This document shows, piece by piece, positions 54,544-62,305 of a stretch of 64,000 nucleotides of DNA. The first letter of the stretch is position 1. Each line of letters opens with the position of its first letter. The notes beneath the pieces are model-generated. The model made no database searches, had not been told where the DNA came from, and saw only the letters and a list, made by a program, of their open reading frames with translations. A program made the translations under genes and the position numbers. The stretch is from Rhodoferax sp. GTDB taxonomy: Bacteria > Pseudomonadota > Gammaproteobacteria > Burkholderiales > Burkholderiaceae_C. Location: positions 62,001-126,000 of the forward strand of contig NZ_JAAFIX010000008.1 of the NCBI RefSeq assembly GCF_013297935.1, written 5' to 3'.

Positions 54544-57138
54544 ATGAAACCGACGCGCAGCAGCCCGCCCGCGCCCCCGCCAGGCACTGAGAGCGCAGAT
54601 GGCGCGGTGCCCGGCCAGTTCCGCCCCCGCATCACGCTGATGACGCTGGGCCGGGGCGAGGGCCTGCTGGGCCTCAAGCCCCAGGGCAAGCTGGGCCCGC
54701 GTGGCGACAGCGTGACGCTGGCGCAGTTCGACTGGACCTACCGCACCCCGGTGGGCGACCGCTGGGAAACGCCCGCCCCCACCTCCATCCTCAACAGCCG
54801 CGCCGCCGAGTTTGAGGAATTGTTTGACACCGGCGGCCCGGTGGTGCGCCTGCAGCGCAATCTGGTGGCCGAGGCCGACGCCATGGACGCGGTGTGGGAC
54901 CTGGGCTTTGTGCCGCTGGTGGACGCCAGTTTTCAGTGGCGCAGCCAAAAGCAGCGCCCGCATCTGGGCAGCGTGTGGACCCTGCCGCAAGAAGATCACT
55001 TTGGCGACTTCTGGGCCGACCAGGTGCCCCAGCTGCAAGCCAAGGGCTGGCAAGTGGTGGTGCAGCCCGGCTTTGCGCACGAAAGCGTGCCGGTTGAGCG
55101 CTGGAGGCTCATCCTCAGCAACACCGGAGAAGTGCTGGGCAAGGAGCTGGACAGCCCGCTGGTTAAACCCACACGCGGCGTCGAAAAGCTGGCCCTCCCC
55201 GGGCGCGAAGGCGAATGGCTGCTGAGCCTGGGCATCGAGATTGACGGTGAGACGCTGGACCTGGCCCCTATGCTGGCCAACCTCCTCAAGCGCGACCCGC
55301 GCTGGCTGATCCGCAACTACCTCGACACCTTGGACGACTTGGCCACGGTATCGCTACGCGCGCCGGGTGGCCGGCGGATTGACGCCGAAGCCGGGCCGCT
55401 CAAAGCCATTGTGGGCGCCATGGTGGACTTGCTGACCGACCCGCTGCGCATGGCCGTCAAAGGCCCCATCCAACTCGGCGCGTGGGAGGCCCGCCGCATC
55501 AACACCCTGCGCGCCAGCCTGTTGGATGTGCATCGCGTGGGTGCCCACCAAAGCTGGCAGCTCGGGGGTGATGTGGGGCTGGCCGCGCTGGCCCAGCGCC
55601 TGCACAGCACAGGCCAGCCCCAGCCGGTGGCTGCACCTGCTGGTTTGCAAGTGCAATTGCGGCCGTATCAATTGGAAGGCCTGGCCTGGCTGCAATACCT
55701 GCGCGCACAGCACCTAGGCGGCATCTTGGCCGACGACATGGGCCTGGGCAAAACCGCGCAAGCGCTGGCCCATGTGCTGCTGGAGAAACAAGCGGGGCGG
55801 CTGGACCGCCCGGTGCTCGTGGTGCTGCCCACCTCGCTCGTGTTCAACTGGCTGACTGAGGCCAAGCGCATGGGGCCGGACTTGCGGTTGCTGAACCTGC
55901 ACGGGCCGGAGCGCGCCAGCCTGTTTGCCGACATGCCCGCGCACGACCTGGTGATCACCACCTACCCGCTGCTGTGGCGCGACATAGCCGCGCTGGCCGT
56001 GCAGCCTTTTCACCTGGTCATTCTGGATGAGGCGCAAATGGTCAAAAACGCGGCCAGCCGCAGCGCCCGCGCCCTGCGCCAACTGCAAAGCCGCCACCGC
56101 CTGTGCCTGACCGGCACCCCGCTGGAAAACCACCTGGGCGAACTCTGGGCGCAGTTCGACTGGCTGATGCCCGGCTTTCTGGGCGACCAGCGCAGCTTTG
56201 CCGCCCGCTGGCGCAAGCCGATTGAAGAGAACGGCGAGACCGTGCGCGCCGCCCTGCTCGCCCAGCGCGTGCGCCCCTTCATCATGCGCCGCCGCAAGCA
56301 AGACGTGGCCACCGAGCTGCCGCCGCGCACCGAAGTCATCCAGCGCGTGCAACTGCAAGGCCGCCAGCGCGAGCTGTACGAAAGCGTGCGCGTGGCCGCC
56401 GACAAACAGGTGCGCCGCGTGCTGCAACGCCAGAACTTTGCGGGCGCGCAAATCAGCATCCTGGATGCGCTGCTGAAATTGCGGCAGGTGTGTTGCGATC
56501 CTTTCCTCGTCAAAGGGAGTGAGCTTGGGGCCGACATGGAACGGACGAAGCTGCATGCACTTACCGACTTGCTGGTCCCGCTGGTGGACGAAGGCCGCCG
56601 CGTGCTGGTGTTCTCGCAGTTCACCGAGCTGCTGGAGCTGATAGCCGATGCGCTCAGTGCACTGCGCCTGCCGTTTTTAAGCCTCACCGGCCAAACCGCC
56701 CCCGCCCAGCGCGGCAAGGTGGTGAAGCGCTTCCAAGCGCTGGAGGTGCCGGTGCTGCTGGTGAGCCTCAAGGCCGGTGGCATCGGCCTGAACCTCACGG
56801 CTGCCGACACGGTGATCCACATGGACCCGTGGTGGAACCCCGCGGTGGAAGAGCAAGCCACCGCCCGCGCCCACCGCATCGGCCAGGACCAGCCGGTGTT
56901 CGTCTACAAGCTGGTGGTGGAAGGCAGCATCGAAGAACGCATGCTGGAACTGCAGGCCCGCAAACAAGCCCTGGCCGACGGCGTGCTGGGCCACGACGCC
57001 GAGGGCGCGCCTAAGTTTGACCAAGCCGATTTGCAAGCGCTGCTGGCGCCACTGGGCGCGCTCATGGCACAAGGCCAGACGCCGGAAGAAGCTGTGCGGC
57101 GTTGGGGTAGGACTGGTAGCCGGGTGGAGGGCTTTTAG
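54544..57138 (+). CDS. SNF2-family (RapA/HepA-like) DEAD/DEAH helicase
   Basis: An 864-residue superfamily 2 ATPase. The unique N-terminal 350 residues are followed by the motor: motif I ILADDMGLGKTAQALAHVL near residue 398, DEAQ box VILDEAQMVKNA near 490, motif III CLTGTPLENHLGELWAQ near 520, motif V SLKAGGIGLNLTAADTVIHM near 740, and motif VI ATARAHRIGQDQP near 775. Such proteins remodel nucleoprotein complexes. No methylase or nuclease gene is adjacent, so it is not an obvious defence module. ATG at 54544 has no clear ribosome binding site because a repeat abuts it; a TTG lies two codons upstream. Confidence 0.92.
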   Translation: MKPTRSSPPAPPPGTESADGAVPGQFRPRITLMTLGRGEGLLGLKPQGKLGPRGDSVTLAQFDWTYRTPVGDRWETPAPTSILNSRAAEFEELFDTGGPVVRLQRNLVAEADAMDAVWDLGFVPLVDASFQWRSQKQRPHLGSVWTLPQEDHFGDFWADQVPQLQAKGWQVVVQPGFAHESVPVERWRLILSNTGEVLGKELDSPLVKPTRGVEKLALPGREGEWLLSLGIEIDGETLDLAPMLANLLKRDPRWLIRNYLDTLDDLATVSLRAPGGRRIDAEAGPLKAIVGAMVDLLTDPLRMAVKGPIQLGAWEARRINTLRASLLDVHRVGAHQSWQLGGDVGLAALAQRLHSTGQPQPVAAPAGLQVQLRPYQLEGLAWLQYLRAQHLGGILADDMGLGKTAQALAHVLLEKQAGRLDRPVLVVLPTSLVFNWLTEAKRMGPDLRLLNLHGPERASLFADMPAHDLVITTYPLLWRDIAALAVQPFHLVILDEAQMVKNAASRSARALRQLQSRHRLCLTGTPLENHLGELWAQFDWLMPGFLGDQRSFAARWRKPIEENGETVRAALLAQRVRPFIMRRRKQDVATELPPRTEVIQRVQLQGRQRELYESVRVAADKQVRRVLQRQNFAGAQISILDALLKLRQVCCDPFLVKGSELGADMERTKLHALTDLLVPLVDEGRRVLVFSQFTELLELIADALSALRLPFLSLTGQTAPAQRGKVVKRFQALEVPVLLVSLKAGGIGLNLTAADTVIHMDPWWNPAVEEQATARAHRIGQDQPVFVYKLVVEGSIEERMLELQARKQALADGVLGHDAEGAPKFDQADLQALLAPLGALMAQGQTPEEAVRRWGRTGSRVEGF

Positions 57139-57141
57139 GCA

Positions 57142-57201
57142 TTAAATCGGCCTCTAGCCCACGTCTTACCTGCGCGAGCAGCTACCAATTTAGTAGCAAT
57201 T
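57142..57201 (-). repeat. Dispersed intergenic repeat, copy 5
   Basis: Inverse orientation: CGGCCTCTAGCCCACG then TGCGCGAGCAGCTACC and AATTTAGTAGCAATT on the plus strand. Both blocks and the GCTAC/GTAGC mini-stem are intact. It begins three bases after the helicase stop codon and ends at the converging antitoxin gene. Confidence 0.85.
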
Positions 57202-57204
57202 AGC

Positions 57205-57516
57205 TCACACCGATGAGCTCGCGCTGGTGCGCGGCGTGGCCCCCAGCTTGAGGCCCAGTGCCTTGATGACCTTGAGGATGGTGGCAAAGCTCGGGTTGCC
57301 TTCGCCCGAGAGCGCTTTGTACAAGCTCTCACGCCCCAGCCCGGTGTCTTTGGCCAGCTGCGTCATGCCGCGGGCGCGGGCGATGTCGCCCAGCACATGT
57401 GCGATGTAGGCGGCGTCATCGCCAGCCTCTTCCATACAAATCGCAAAGTAGTCGGCAATGTCTTCCTCGGTTTTGAGGTGCTCGGCAACATCCCATTTAC
57501 GTGTTTTGAGTGCCAT
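57205..57516 (-). CDS. Antitoxin, HigA-like XRE family (TIGR02684 type)
   Basis: A 103-residue antidote protein. The start KTRKWDVAEHLKTEEDIADY, then ICMEEAG, is the hallmark of the putative addiction module antidote family; the second half is a Cro/C1-type helix-turn-helix (GMTQLAKDTGLGRESLYKAL, then PSFATILKVIKALG). It should bind and neutralise the toxin encoded nine bases upstream and repress the pair. The toxin-first order is typical of HigBA-like systems. Confidence 0.92.
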   Translation of the reverse strand: MALKTRKWDVAEHLKTEEDIADYFAICMEEAGDDAAYIAHVLGDIARARGMTQLAKDTGLGRESLYKALSGEGNPSFATILKVIKALGLKLGATPRTSASSSV

Positions 57517-57525
57517 GGTGTATTC

Positions 57526-57834
57526 CTAAAGTTGTCTGGCCAATGCCAAGGCGGCTTTGATGTCTTTGGCTTGCGTGGACTTGCTACCGCCTGCCAGCAA
57601 AAACACGAACTCCAAGCCGCGCTGAGTGAAATACACGCGGTAGCCGGGCCCAAAGTCGATGCGCATTTCACTCACGCCCTCGCCGACGGGTTTCACATCG
57701 CCAAAGTTGCCCAGCTCTGCCCGCCGGATACGCGCTTGCACACGCAACATAGCTTGCCGATCTTTCAACGCTGCAATCCACGCATCGAAAACTTCGGTTG
57801 TTTGAATCGTGTACTTGGCCAGAATGTATCCCAT
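57526..57834 (-). CDS. Toxin, RelE/ParE superfamily (TIGR02683 type)
   Basis: A 102-residue toxin. YTIQTTEVFDAWIAALKD opens the fold; VGEGVSEMRIDFGPGYRVYF carries the conserved arginines (R61-type and R68-type) of the killer family, and the end FLLAGGSKSTQAKDIKAAL is characteristic. Expected to act as an mRNA interferase on the ribosome. ATG at 57834 begins MGYILAKYTIQ; three extra upstream residues are possible. First gene of the pair, transcribed leftward from the shared 262-base regulatory region. Confidence 0.92.
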   Translation of the reverse strand: MGYILAKYTIQTTEVFDAWIAALKDRQAMLRVQARIRRAELGNFGDVKPVGEGVSEMRIDFGPGYRVYFTQRGLEFVFLLAGGSKSTQAKDIKAALALARQL

Positions 57835-58096
57835 TAAATACAATTTTGGTGAGCCACACCAAACCCGAAAGGCATTAAAGACGCCTGATAAGCATGAAAT
57901 TGGCCTCTAGCCCGCGTGGAACATGCGCAAATTGCTACTGAATAAATAGCAATTTTGTTCCTTGGCATGGGCAAAGTGCGTAATAAATGAGCATTTATCA
58001 GTAGCGGATAAAGACTCATAAACCCAATCGCTTTCAAAAACGCACTTGAAACCGTATGATTGGCCGCACTATTTAGCCCACCATTCGGAGCACGCC
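57835..58096. promoter_or_regulatory. Shared divergent region of two toxin-antitoxin pairs
   Basis: This AT-richer 262-base region separates two TA operons that point away from each other. It contains repeat copy 6, then AT-rich stretches (AATAAATGAGCATTTAT near 57980) with an inverted repeat AAATG-AGCATTT that could serve as an operator. No third gene is visible. Confidence 0.5.
57893..57957 (-). repeat. Dispersed intergenic repeat, copy 6
   Basis: Inverse orientation: AAATTGGCCTCTAGCCCGCG, a short spacer, then ATGCGCAAATTGCTACT and AATAAATAGCAATTTTG. The left block is intact; the AGCTGCT part is degenerate. The terminal TTGCTA/TAGCAA forms a small stem. Confidence 0.75.
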
Positions 58097-58351
58097 ATGT
58101 CCCCCATCAGCGCCAACGACCTCAAAACCAAAGGCATTTCTGCCATTGAGTTGGCCCTCAGCACGGCCACCGAGGCGGTGGTGCAGGTGCGCGGCAAAGA
58201 CAAGTTTGTGGTGATGGACATGGCGCACTACCACTACCTGCGCGAATGCGAGCTGGACGCGGCGCTGGCCCAAACCCGCGCCGACTTGGCGGCAGGCCGC
58301 GCCGTGCAAGAGTCGCCCGAGGCGCACCTGGCGCGGCTGGACGCCATGTAA
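58097..58351 (+). CDS. Antitoxin, Phd/YefM family
   Basis: An 84-residue antitoxin. The N-terminal DNA-binding part reads ISANDLKTKGISAIELALST with VVQVRGKDKFVVMDMAHYHY, a Phd/YefM fold; the C-terminal half (CELDAALAQTRADLAAGRAV) would wrap the toxin. ATG at 58097 is chosen since the frame upstream lacks homology. Its stop codon overlaps the toxin start by one base (TAATG), which ties the ratio of the two proteins. Confidence 0.9.
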   Translation: MSPISANDLKTKGISAIELALSTATEAVVQVRGKDKFVVMDMAHYHYLRECELDAALAQTRADLAAGRAVQESPEAHLARLDAM

Positions 58352-58656
58352 TGGCGGGCGCCACTACGCCACCCAGCGGCGCGCCCTGTGAGTTGGTTTT
58401 TACCGAGCAATACAACCGCAAGGCCGCCCGCTTTCTGAAACGCCACCCGGACTTGCGCCAGCAATACCTGAAAACACTGCAGGTGCTGGAGCTGAACCCG
58501 GCCCACCCCTCCCTGCGTTTGCACGCCCTGCGCGGCAAACTTGAAGGGCTGCAGTCGGTATCCATCAACCTGTCGTACCGCATCACGCTGGAGCTGTTGA
58601 TCCAAGACGGCCAGATCATTCCGGTGAACGTGGGTGACCACGATGCGGTGTACTGA
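58351..58656 (+). CDS. Toxin, RelE/ParE superfamily
   Basis: A 101-residue toxin starting MAGATTPPSGAPCELVFTEQ. The core shows ARFLKRHPDLRQQYLKTLQV, LHALRGKLEGLQSVSINLSY and the terminal VNVGDHDAVY, typical of RelE/YoeB-like ribosome-dependent RNases or their ParE cousins. Tyr and Arg in SYRITLEL are candidate active-site residues. Antitoxin-first order distinguishes it from the neighbouring pair. The target cannot be decided from sequence alone. Confidence 0.9.
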   Translation: MAGATTPPSGAPCELVFTEQYNRKAARFLKRHPDLRQQYLKTLQVLELNPAHPSLRLHALRGKLEGLQSVSINLSYRITLELLIQDGQIIPVNVGDHDAVY

Positions 58657-58671
58657 AGTTTGGAAACTGCT

Positions 58672-59364
58672 ATGAATACATCCACTACCCGCCACCTACT
58701 TCCCCATCTTCAAGGCATCGCCAGCCGTATCGTCCTGGCTATCGGTTTAGTTGCTGCCGTTTTCGGCGGAGTTAGCAACGCTTGGGCGGCTGGCGGCGAT
58801 ACCTGGCAGGAAGAGGTGCTGTTGCACGATGGGCAAAAGATGGTGGTGGAACGCTCGCAGACCTATGGCGGGCGCTATGAGATGGGTCAGTCGATGCCCG
58901 CCAGAGAGCACACGATTCGGTTCACCCTGCCAAACTCGTCCAACGCAATCAGTTGGACGAGCGAGTACGGCGAAGGCTTGGGGCGTACCAACTTCAACCT
59001 TTTGGCTCTGCACGTCAAAGACAAAACGCCGTATGTGATTGCGGAGCCCAACCTTTGCTTGGCATACAACCATTGGGGCCGACCAAACCCGCCCTATGTG
59101 ATCTTCAAATGGGAAGCCAAGGCTTGGCAGCAAATCGGGATTGCGGCCCTCCCAACCGAGTTCAGCACCATCAACCTGATTGTCAATAACAGCCGCATTG
59201 ACGAAATCAAGGACAACAGCAAATCCACCGGCTATGTACCCGCGACTTATGTGCAGGTCATGAATGGACGGTTGCCACAAGCCCAATACCGCTCCATCCT
59301 GCGGGAGCCGATGGCAACAGGGCTGTGCCCGCAATACTCGGCTAGCCCTAAAGCGCCAGATTGA
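58672..59364 (+). CDS. Hypothetical secreted protein
   Basis: A 230-residue protein with a long signal peptide (RIVLAIGLVAAVFGGVSNAW, cleavage after WAA near residue 42). The mature part begins GGDTWQEEVLLHDGQKMVVE and is rich in beta-strand patterns (RTNFNLLALHVKDKTPYVIA, then CLAYNHWGRPNPPYVIF). Two Cys could form a disulfide. I recall similar proteins of unknown function in betaproteobacterial accessory regions. ATG at 58672 is chosen over a TTG four codons earlier. It follows the toxin gene by 15 bases and may be co-transcribed with it. Confidence 0.75.
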   Translation: MNTSTTRHLLPHLQGIASRIVLAIGLVAAVFGGVSNAWAAGGDTWQEEVLLHDGQKMVVERSQTYGGRYEMGQSMPAREHTIRFTLPNSSNAISWTSEYGEGLGRTNFNLLALHVKDKTPYVIAEPNLCLAYNHWGRPNPPYVIFKWEAKAWQQIGIAALPTEFSTINLIVNNSRIDEIKDNSKSTGYVPATYVQVMNGRLPQAQYRSILREPMATGLCPQYSASPKAPD

Positions 59365-59370
59365 GCGATA

Positions 59371-59430
59371 GGCAAATCAGCCTCTAGCGCAGACTATTCG
59401 TCCACTTACCGCTACGCTATTGATAGCAAA
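59371..59430 (-). repeat. Dispersed intergenic repeat, copy 7
   Basis: Inverse orientation: CAAATCAGCCTCTAGCGCAG, spacer, then a diverged TACCGCTACGCTATTGATAGCAA end with a TTGCTATC-type mini-stem. Only the CCTCTAGC block is well kept. It starts seven bases after the stop of the secreted-protein gene. Confidence 0.65.
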
Positions 59431-59441
59431 CCTATCCCAAA

Positions 59442-59927
59442 ATGCCCAAGAATTCCGCTTCCCCCATCCCCCTACAAGCCGAACCCGGCCACCTGATCCG
59501 GCGGGCGCACCAGTTGGCGGTGGGCACGTTTGCCAAGACACATGGCAAGCAGATCACGCCGGTGCAATACGCGGTGCTGCGCGCGCTGCAAGACGCGCCG
59601 GGCATGGACCAGGTGACGCTGGCCGAGCGCGTGGCGCTGGACACATCGACCACCGCCGACATTGCTGCCCGGCTGGATGCCAAGGGTTGGATCGTGCGGG
59701 AGCTGCTGCCCCGCCGCCAGCGCGCACTGCGGCTCACTCCCGAGGGCGAGGCGGTGCTGGCCGAGATGCTGCCGCGGGTGGACCCCATGTATGCGCAGCT
59801 GCTGGGCGCCTTGGAGCCGGCCGAGCGGGAGGAGTTTTTGCGCCTACTGCGCAAGTTTGTGCACCTGAACACGCCAGCCGTTGAAAGTCCGGGCGATGCG
59901 GCGGACCAGCCATCCGACGGCGCATAG
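59442..59927 (+). CDS. MarR-family transcriptional regulator
   Basis: A 161-residue winged-helix repressor. The recognition region reads QVTLAERVALDTSTTADIAA near residue 65, followed by the wing ELLPRRQRALRLTPEGEAVL; GHLIRRAHQLAVGTFAKTHG forms the dimer helix. MarR proteins next to aromatic-degradation genes usually repress them until the aromatic acid or its CoA ester binds. It lies 164 bases upstream of vanA in the same direction, making it a candidate regulator of vanAB. Confidence 0.92.
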   Translation: MPKNSASPIPLQAEPGHLIRRAHQLAVGTFAKTHGKQITPVQYAVLRALQDAPGMDQVTLAERVALDTSTTADIAARLDAKGWIVRELLPRRQRALRLTPEGEAVLAEMLPRVDPMYAQLLGALEPAEREEFLRLLRKFVHLNTPAVESPGDAADQPSDGA

Positions 59928-60035
59928 CCCGCTGCCAGCCCCTACCGACCAATCGTCGGATTCATCCCGTCGTCAAGGGAAAACCCTCATCCCCAGCCCC
60001 TAGCCGTGGAATTGACTTCGGTCTATGATTCTCGT

Positions 60036-60053
60036 CATTCAGCATACTGAATG
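60036..60053. promoter_or_regulatory. Inverted repeat upstream of vanA
   Basis: CATTCAG (60036-60042) and CTGAATG (60047-60053) flank CATA, a perfect 7-bp inverted repeat with a four-base centre, 39 bases before the vanA ATG. Size and form suit a MarR or GntR dimer operator. No matching site was noticed before the MarR gene or the GntR gene. Confidence 0.6.
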
Positions 60054-60091
60054 AAGAAATTCACCGCCCTTTCCATCCAAGGAGCCACGCC

Positions 60092-61150
60092 ATGTTTCCC
60101 CTCAACACCTGGTACGTTGCCGCACGCAGCGAAGAGATCCCTTCCGACCGCCCCTTGGGCCGCCGCATTTGCAACATCCCCATGGCGCTGTTCCGCAACA
60201 GCGCAGGCGTGCCGGCCGCGGTGGAAGACTTTTGCCCGCACCGGGGCGCCCCGCTCTCGCTGGGCAAGGTGGAGGGCGACACGCTGGTCTGCGGCTACCA
60301 CGGCTTGGCCATGGGTTGCGACGGTAAGACCGTGTCCATGCCCTGCCAGCGGGTGCGCGGCTTTCCGGCCAACCGCTGCTTTCCCCTGCACGAGGAACAC
60401 GGTTTTGTGTGGGTGTGGCCCGGCGACGCGGCCCAGGCGGATGTGGCCAGCATTCCGAAGTTTGAATGGCTGGGCAACCCGCAGTTTGGCTACGGCGGCG
60501 GCTTGTACGAGATTGCCTGCGACTACCGCCTGATGATCGACAACCTGATGGACCTGACGCACGAAACCTATGTGCACAGCACCAGCATCGGCCAAAAGGA
60601 AATTGACGAAGTGCCCTGCCAGACCCGCGTGGACGGCGACCATGTGATCACCGAGCGCTTTATGGAAGGCATTGAGGCTCCGCCTTTCTGGAAGATGGCG
60701 CTGCGCATGAACGGCCTGCCTGACGACCAGCCGGTGGACCGCTGGCAGATTTGCCACTTCACGCCGCCCAGCCACATCATGATTGAGGTGGGTGTGGCGC
60801 TGCAGGGCCACGGTGGCTACCACGCGCCCGACGAGTTTAAGGCCGCAAGCTGGGTGGTGGACTTCATCACCCCCGAGACGGATACGAGCATCCACTACTT
60901 CTGGGGCATGGCGCGCAAGTTCAAACCGGCCGACGCCGAGCTGACCGCGCAGATTCGCGAAGGCCAGGGCAAGATTTTTGGCGAAGACCAGGAGATGCTG
61001 GAGCGCCAGCAGCAAAACCTGCTGGCCTACCCCGAGCGCAAGCTGTTGATGTTGAACATCGATACTGGTGGCGTGCAGTCGCGCAAGATCATTGACCGCA
61101 TCGTGGCCGCAGAGCGCAGCCCGGTCGCTGCAGAAAGCGCAGCCGCATGA
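60092..61150 (+). CDS. vanA: Vanillate O-demethylase, oxygenase subunit
   Basis: A 352-residue Rieske non-haem iron oxygenase that demethylates vanillate to protocatechuate and formaldehyde. The Rieske cluster ligands are in FCPHRGAPLSLG near residue 48 and LVCGYHGLAMG near 68. The mononuclear iron motif is DLTHETYVHSTSIG near 158. The start FPLNTWYVAARSEEI is typical of VanA. An AAGGAG site lies before the ATG. It overlaps vanB (ATGA). A related substrate such as another methoxybenzoate cannot be excluded. Confidence 0.9.
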   Translation: MFPLNTWYVAARSEEIPSDRPLGRRICNIPMALFRNSAGVPAAVEDFCPHRGAPLSLGKVEGDTLVCGYHGLAMGCDGKTVSMPCQRVRGFPANRCFPLHEEHGFVWVWPGDAAQADVASIPKFEWLGNPQFGYGGGLYEIACDYRLMIDNLMDLTHETYVHSTSIGQKEIDEVPCQTRVDGDHVITERFMEGIEAPPFWKMALRMNGLPDDQPVDRWQICHFTPPSHIMIEVGVALQGHGGYHAPDEFKAASWVVDFITPETDTSIHYFWGMARKFKPADAELTAQIREGQGKIFGEDQEMLERQQQNLLAYPERKLLMLNIDTGGVQSRKIIDRIVAAERSPVAAESAAA

Positions 61151-62115
61151 GCAGCGCCACCACCTTGCAAGTGCGGGTAGCCGCCAAGCGCACCGAGGCG
61201 CAAGACATTTGCAGCCTGGAGCTGGTGGCGCTGGACGGCAGCGCCCTGCCCGCCTTTAGCGCCGGTGCGCACATTGATGTGCACCTGCCCAACGGCTTGC
61301 AGCGCCAATATTCGCTGTGTAACGCCCCGAGCGAAACCCACCGTTATGTGATTGGGGTGCTGCGCGACGCGGCGTCGCGCGGTGGCTCGGTAGCCGTGCA
61401 CGAGCTGGTGGCCGAGGGCAGCACGCTCACCATCAGCACCCCGCGCAACCTGTTCCCCTTGGACAGCGCTGCGCCCCACCACCTGCTGCTGGCAGGTGGC
61501 ATTGGCATCACGCCCATGCTGGCGATGGCGGAACATTTGGCGGCGACCGGCGGCGGGTTCACCCTGCACCACTGCAGCCGCAGCCGCGCGCGCACGGCTT
61601 TTGTGGAGCGACTGGCTGCAGCGCCCTTTGCCGCCCACGCCCACCACCACTTTGACGATGGCGATGCGGCGCAAAAGCTGGACATTGCCGCCACCCTGCA
61701 AAGCGCCCCGGCAGGCACCCACTTGTATGTGTGCGGCCCGCAAGGCTTTATGGACGCGGTGCTGACCGCAGGCCGCGCGGCCGGCTGGCCTGAGGCGCGG
61801 CTGCACCGCGAATACTTTGGAGCCGCCCCCACCGCCAAAGCGGACGACGGCAGCTTTGAGCTGGAGATAGCCAGCACGGGCAAGGTCATCAAGGTGCTGC
61901 CCGACCAGACCGCACTGGCTGCGCTGCATGTGGCGGGCATCGACATCCCCATGTCGTGCGAGCAAGGCGTGTGCGGCACCTGCCTCACCCGCGTGAAAGC
62001 CGGCACGCCCGACCACCGCGACCAGTACCTGGAGCCCGACGAGCAGGCGGCCAATGACCAGTTCTTGCCCTGCTGCTCGCGGTCCCAAAGCGCTCGCCTG
62101 GTGCTGGATTTATAG
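61147..62115 (+). CDS. vanB: Vanillate O-demethylase, reductase subunit
   Basis: A 322-residue phthalate-dioxygenase-reductase-type electron donor. The FMN domain includes QRQYSLCNAPSE near residue 58, the NADH domain LLAGGIGITPMLAMAEHL near 115, and the C-terminal plant-type [2Fe-2S] ferredoxin motif SCEQGVCGTCLTRV with a fourth Cys in LPCCSRS near 310. It passes electrons from NADH to VanA. Start coupled to the vanA stop. Confidence 0.92.
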   Translation: MSSATTLQVRVAAKRTEAQDICSLELVALDGSALPAFSAGAHIDVHLPNGLQRQYSLCNAPSETHRYVIGVLRDAASRGGSVAVHELVAEGSTLTISTPRNLFPLDSAAPHHLLLAGGIGITPMLAMAEHLAATGGGFTLHHCSRSRARTAFVERLAAAPFAAHAHHHFDDGDAAQKLDIAATLQSAPAGTHLYVCGPQGFMDAVLTAGRAAGWPEARLHREYFGAAPTAKADDGSFELEIASTGKVIKVLPDQTALAALHVAGIDIPMSCEQGVCGTCLTRVKAGTPDHRDQYLEPDEQAANDQFLPCCSRSQSARLVLDL

Positions 62116-62172
62116 ACAAATTTGCCTCTAGCCCCCGTATTACCTGCGCGAGAAGCTACTAACACCATAGCA
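62115..62172 (-). repeat. Dispersed intergenic repeat, copy 8
   Basis: Inverse orientation: CAAATTTGCCTCTAGCCCCCG, cited in parts as GCCTCTAGCCCC, then CCTGCGCGAGAAGCTACTAA and CCATAGCAAC. Both blocks are well preserved. It starts at the vanB stop codon and ends at the vanAB terminator. Confidence 0.85.
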
Positions 62173-62174
62173 AC

Positions 62175-62198
62175 AACCGCCCTTGTGGCGGTTTTTTT
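62175..62198 (+). terminator. Rho-independent terminator of vanAB
   Basis: AACCGCC (62175-62181) and GGCGGTT (62187-62193) form a 7-bp stem with a five-base loop, followed by a T-run. A textbook intrinsic terminator 60 bases after the vanB stop. Confidence 0.92.
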
Positions 62199-62305
62199 AC
62201 GCCCGTTGCACGAGCTCTGGAGAAAACCCTAGAACGTTTCCAGGCTCCATCGCCGCACAATTCGGCCAACTGGCCTTACCAATTTACCTTTTAGCCAATC
62301 GACGT

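Noticed and set aside
54544..57138. SNF2 helicase as part of a phage-defence system
   Set aside because: Defence islands with SNF2 helicases normally include nuclease, methylase or DUF partners; the neighbours here are a VOC protein and toxin-antitoxin genes, which is not enough.
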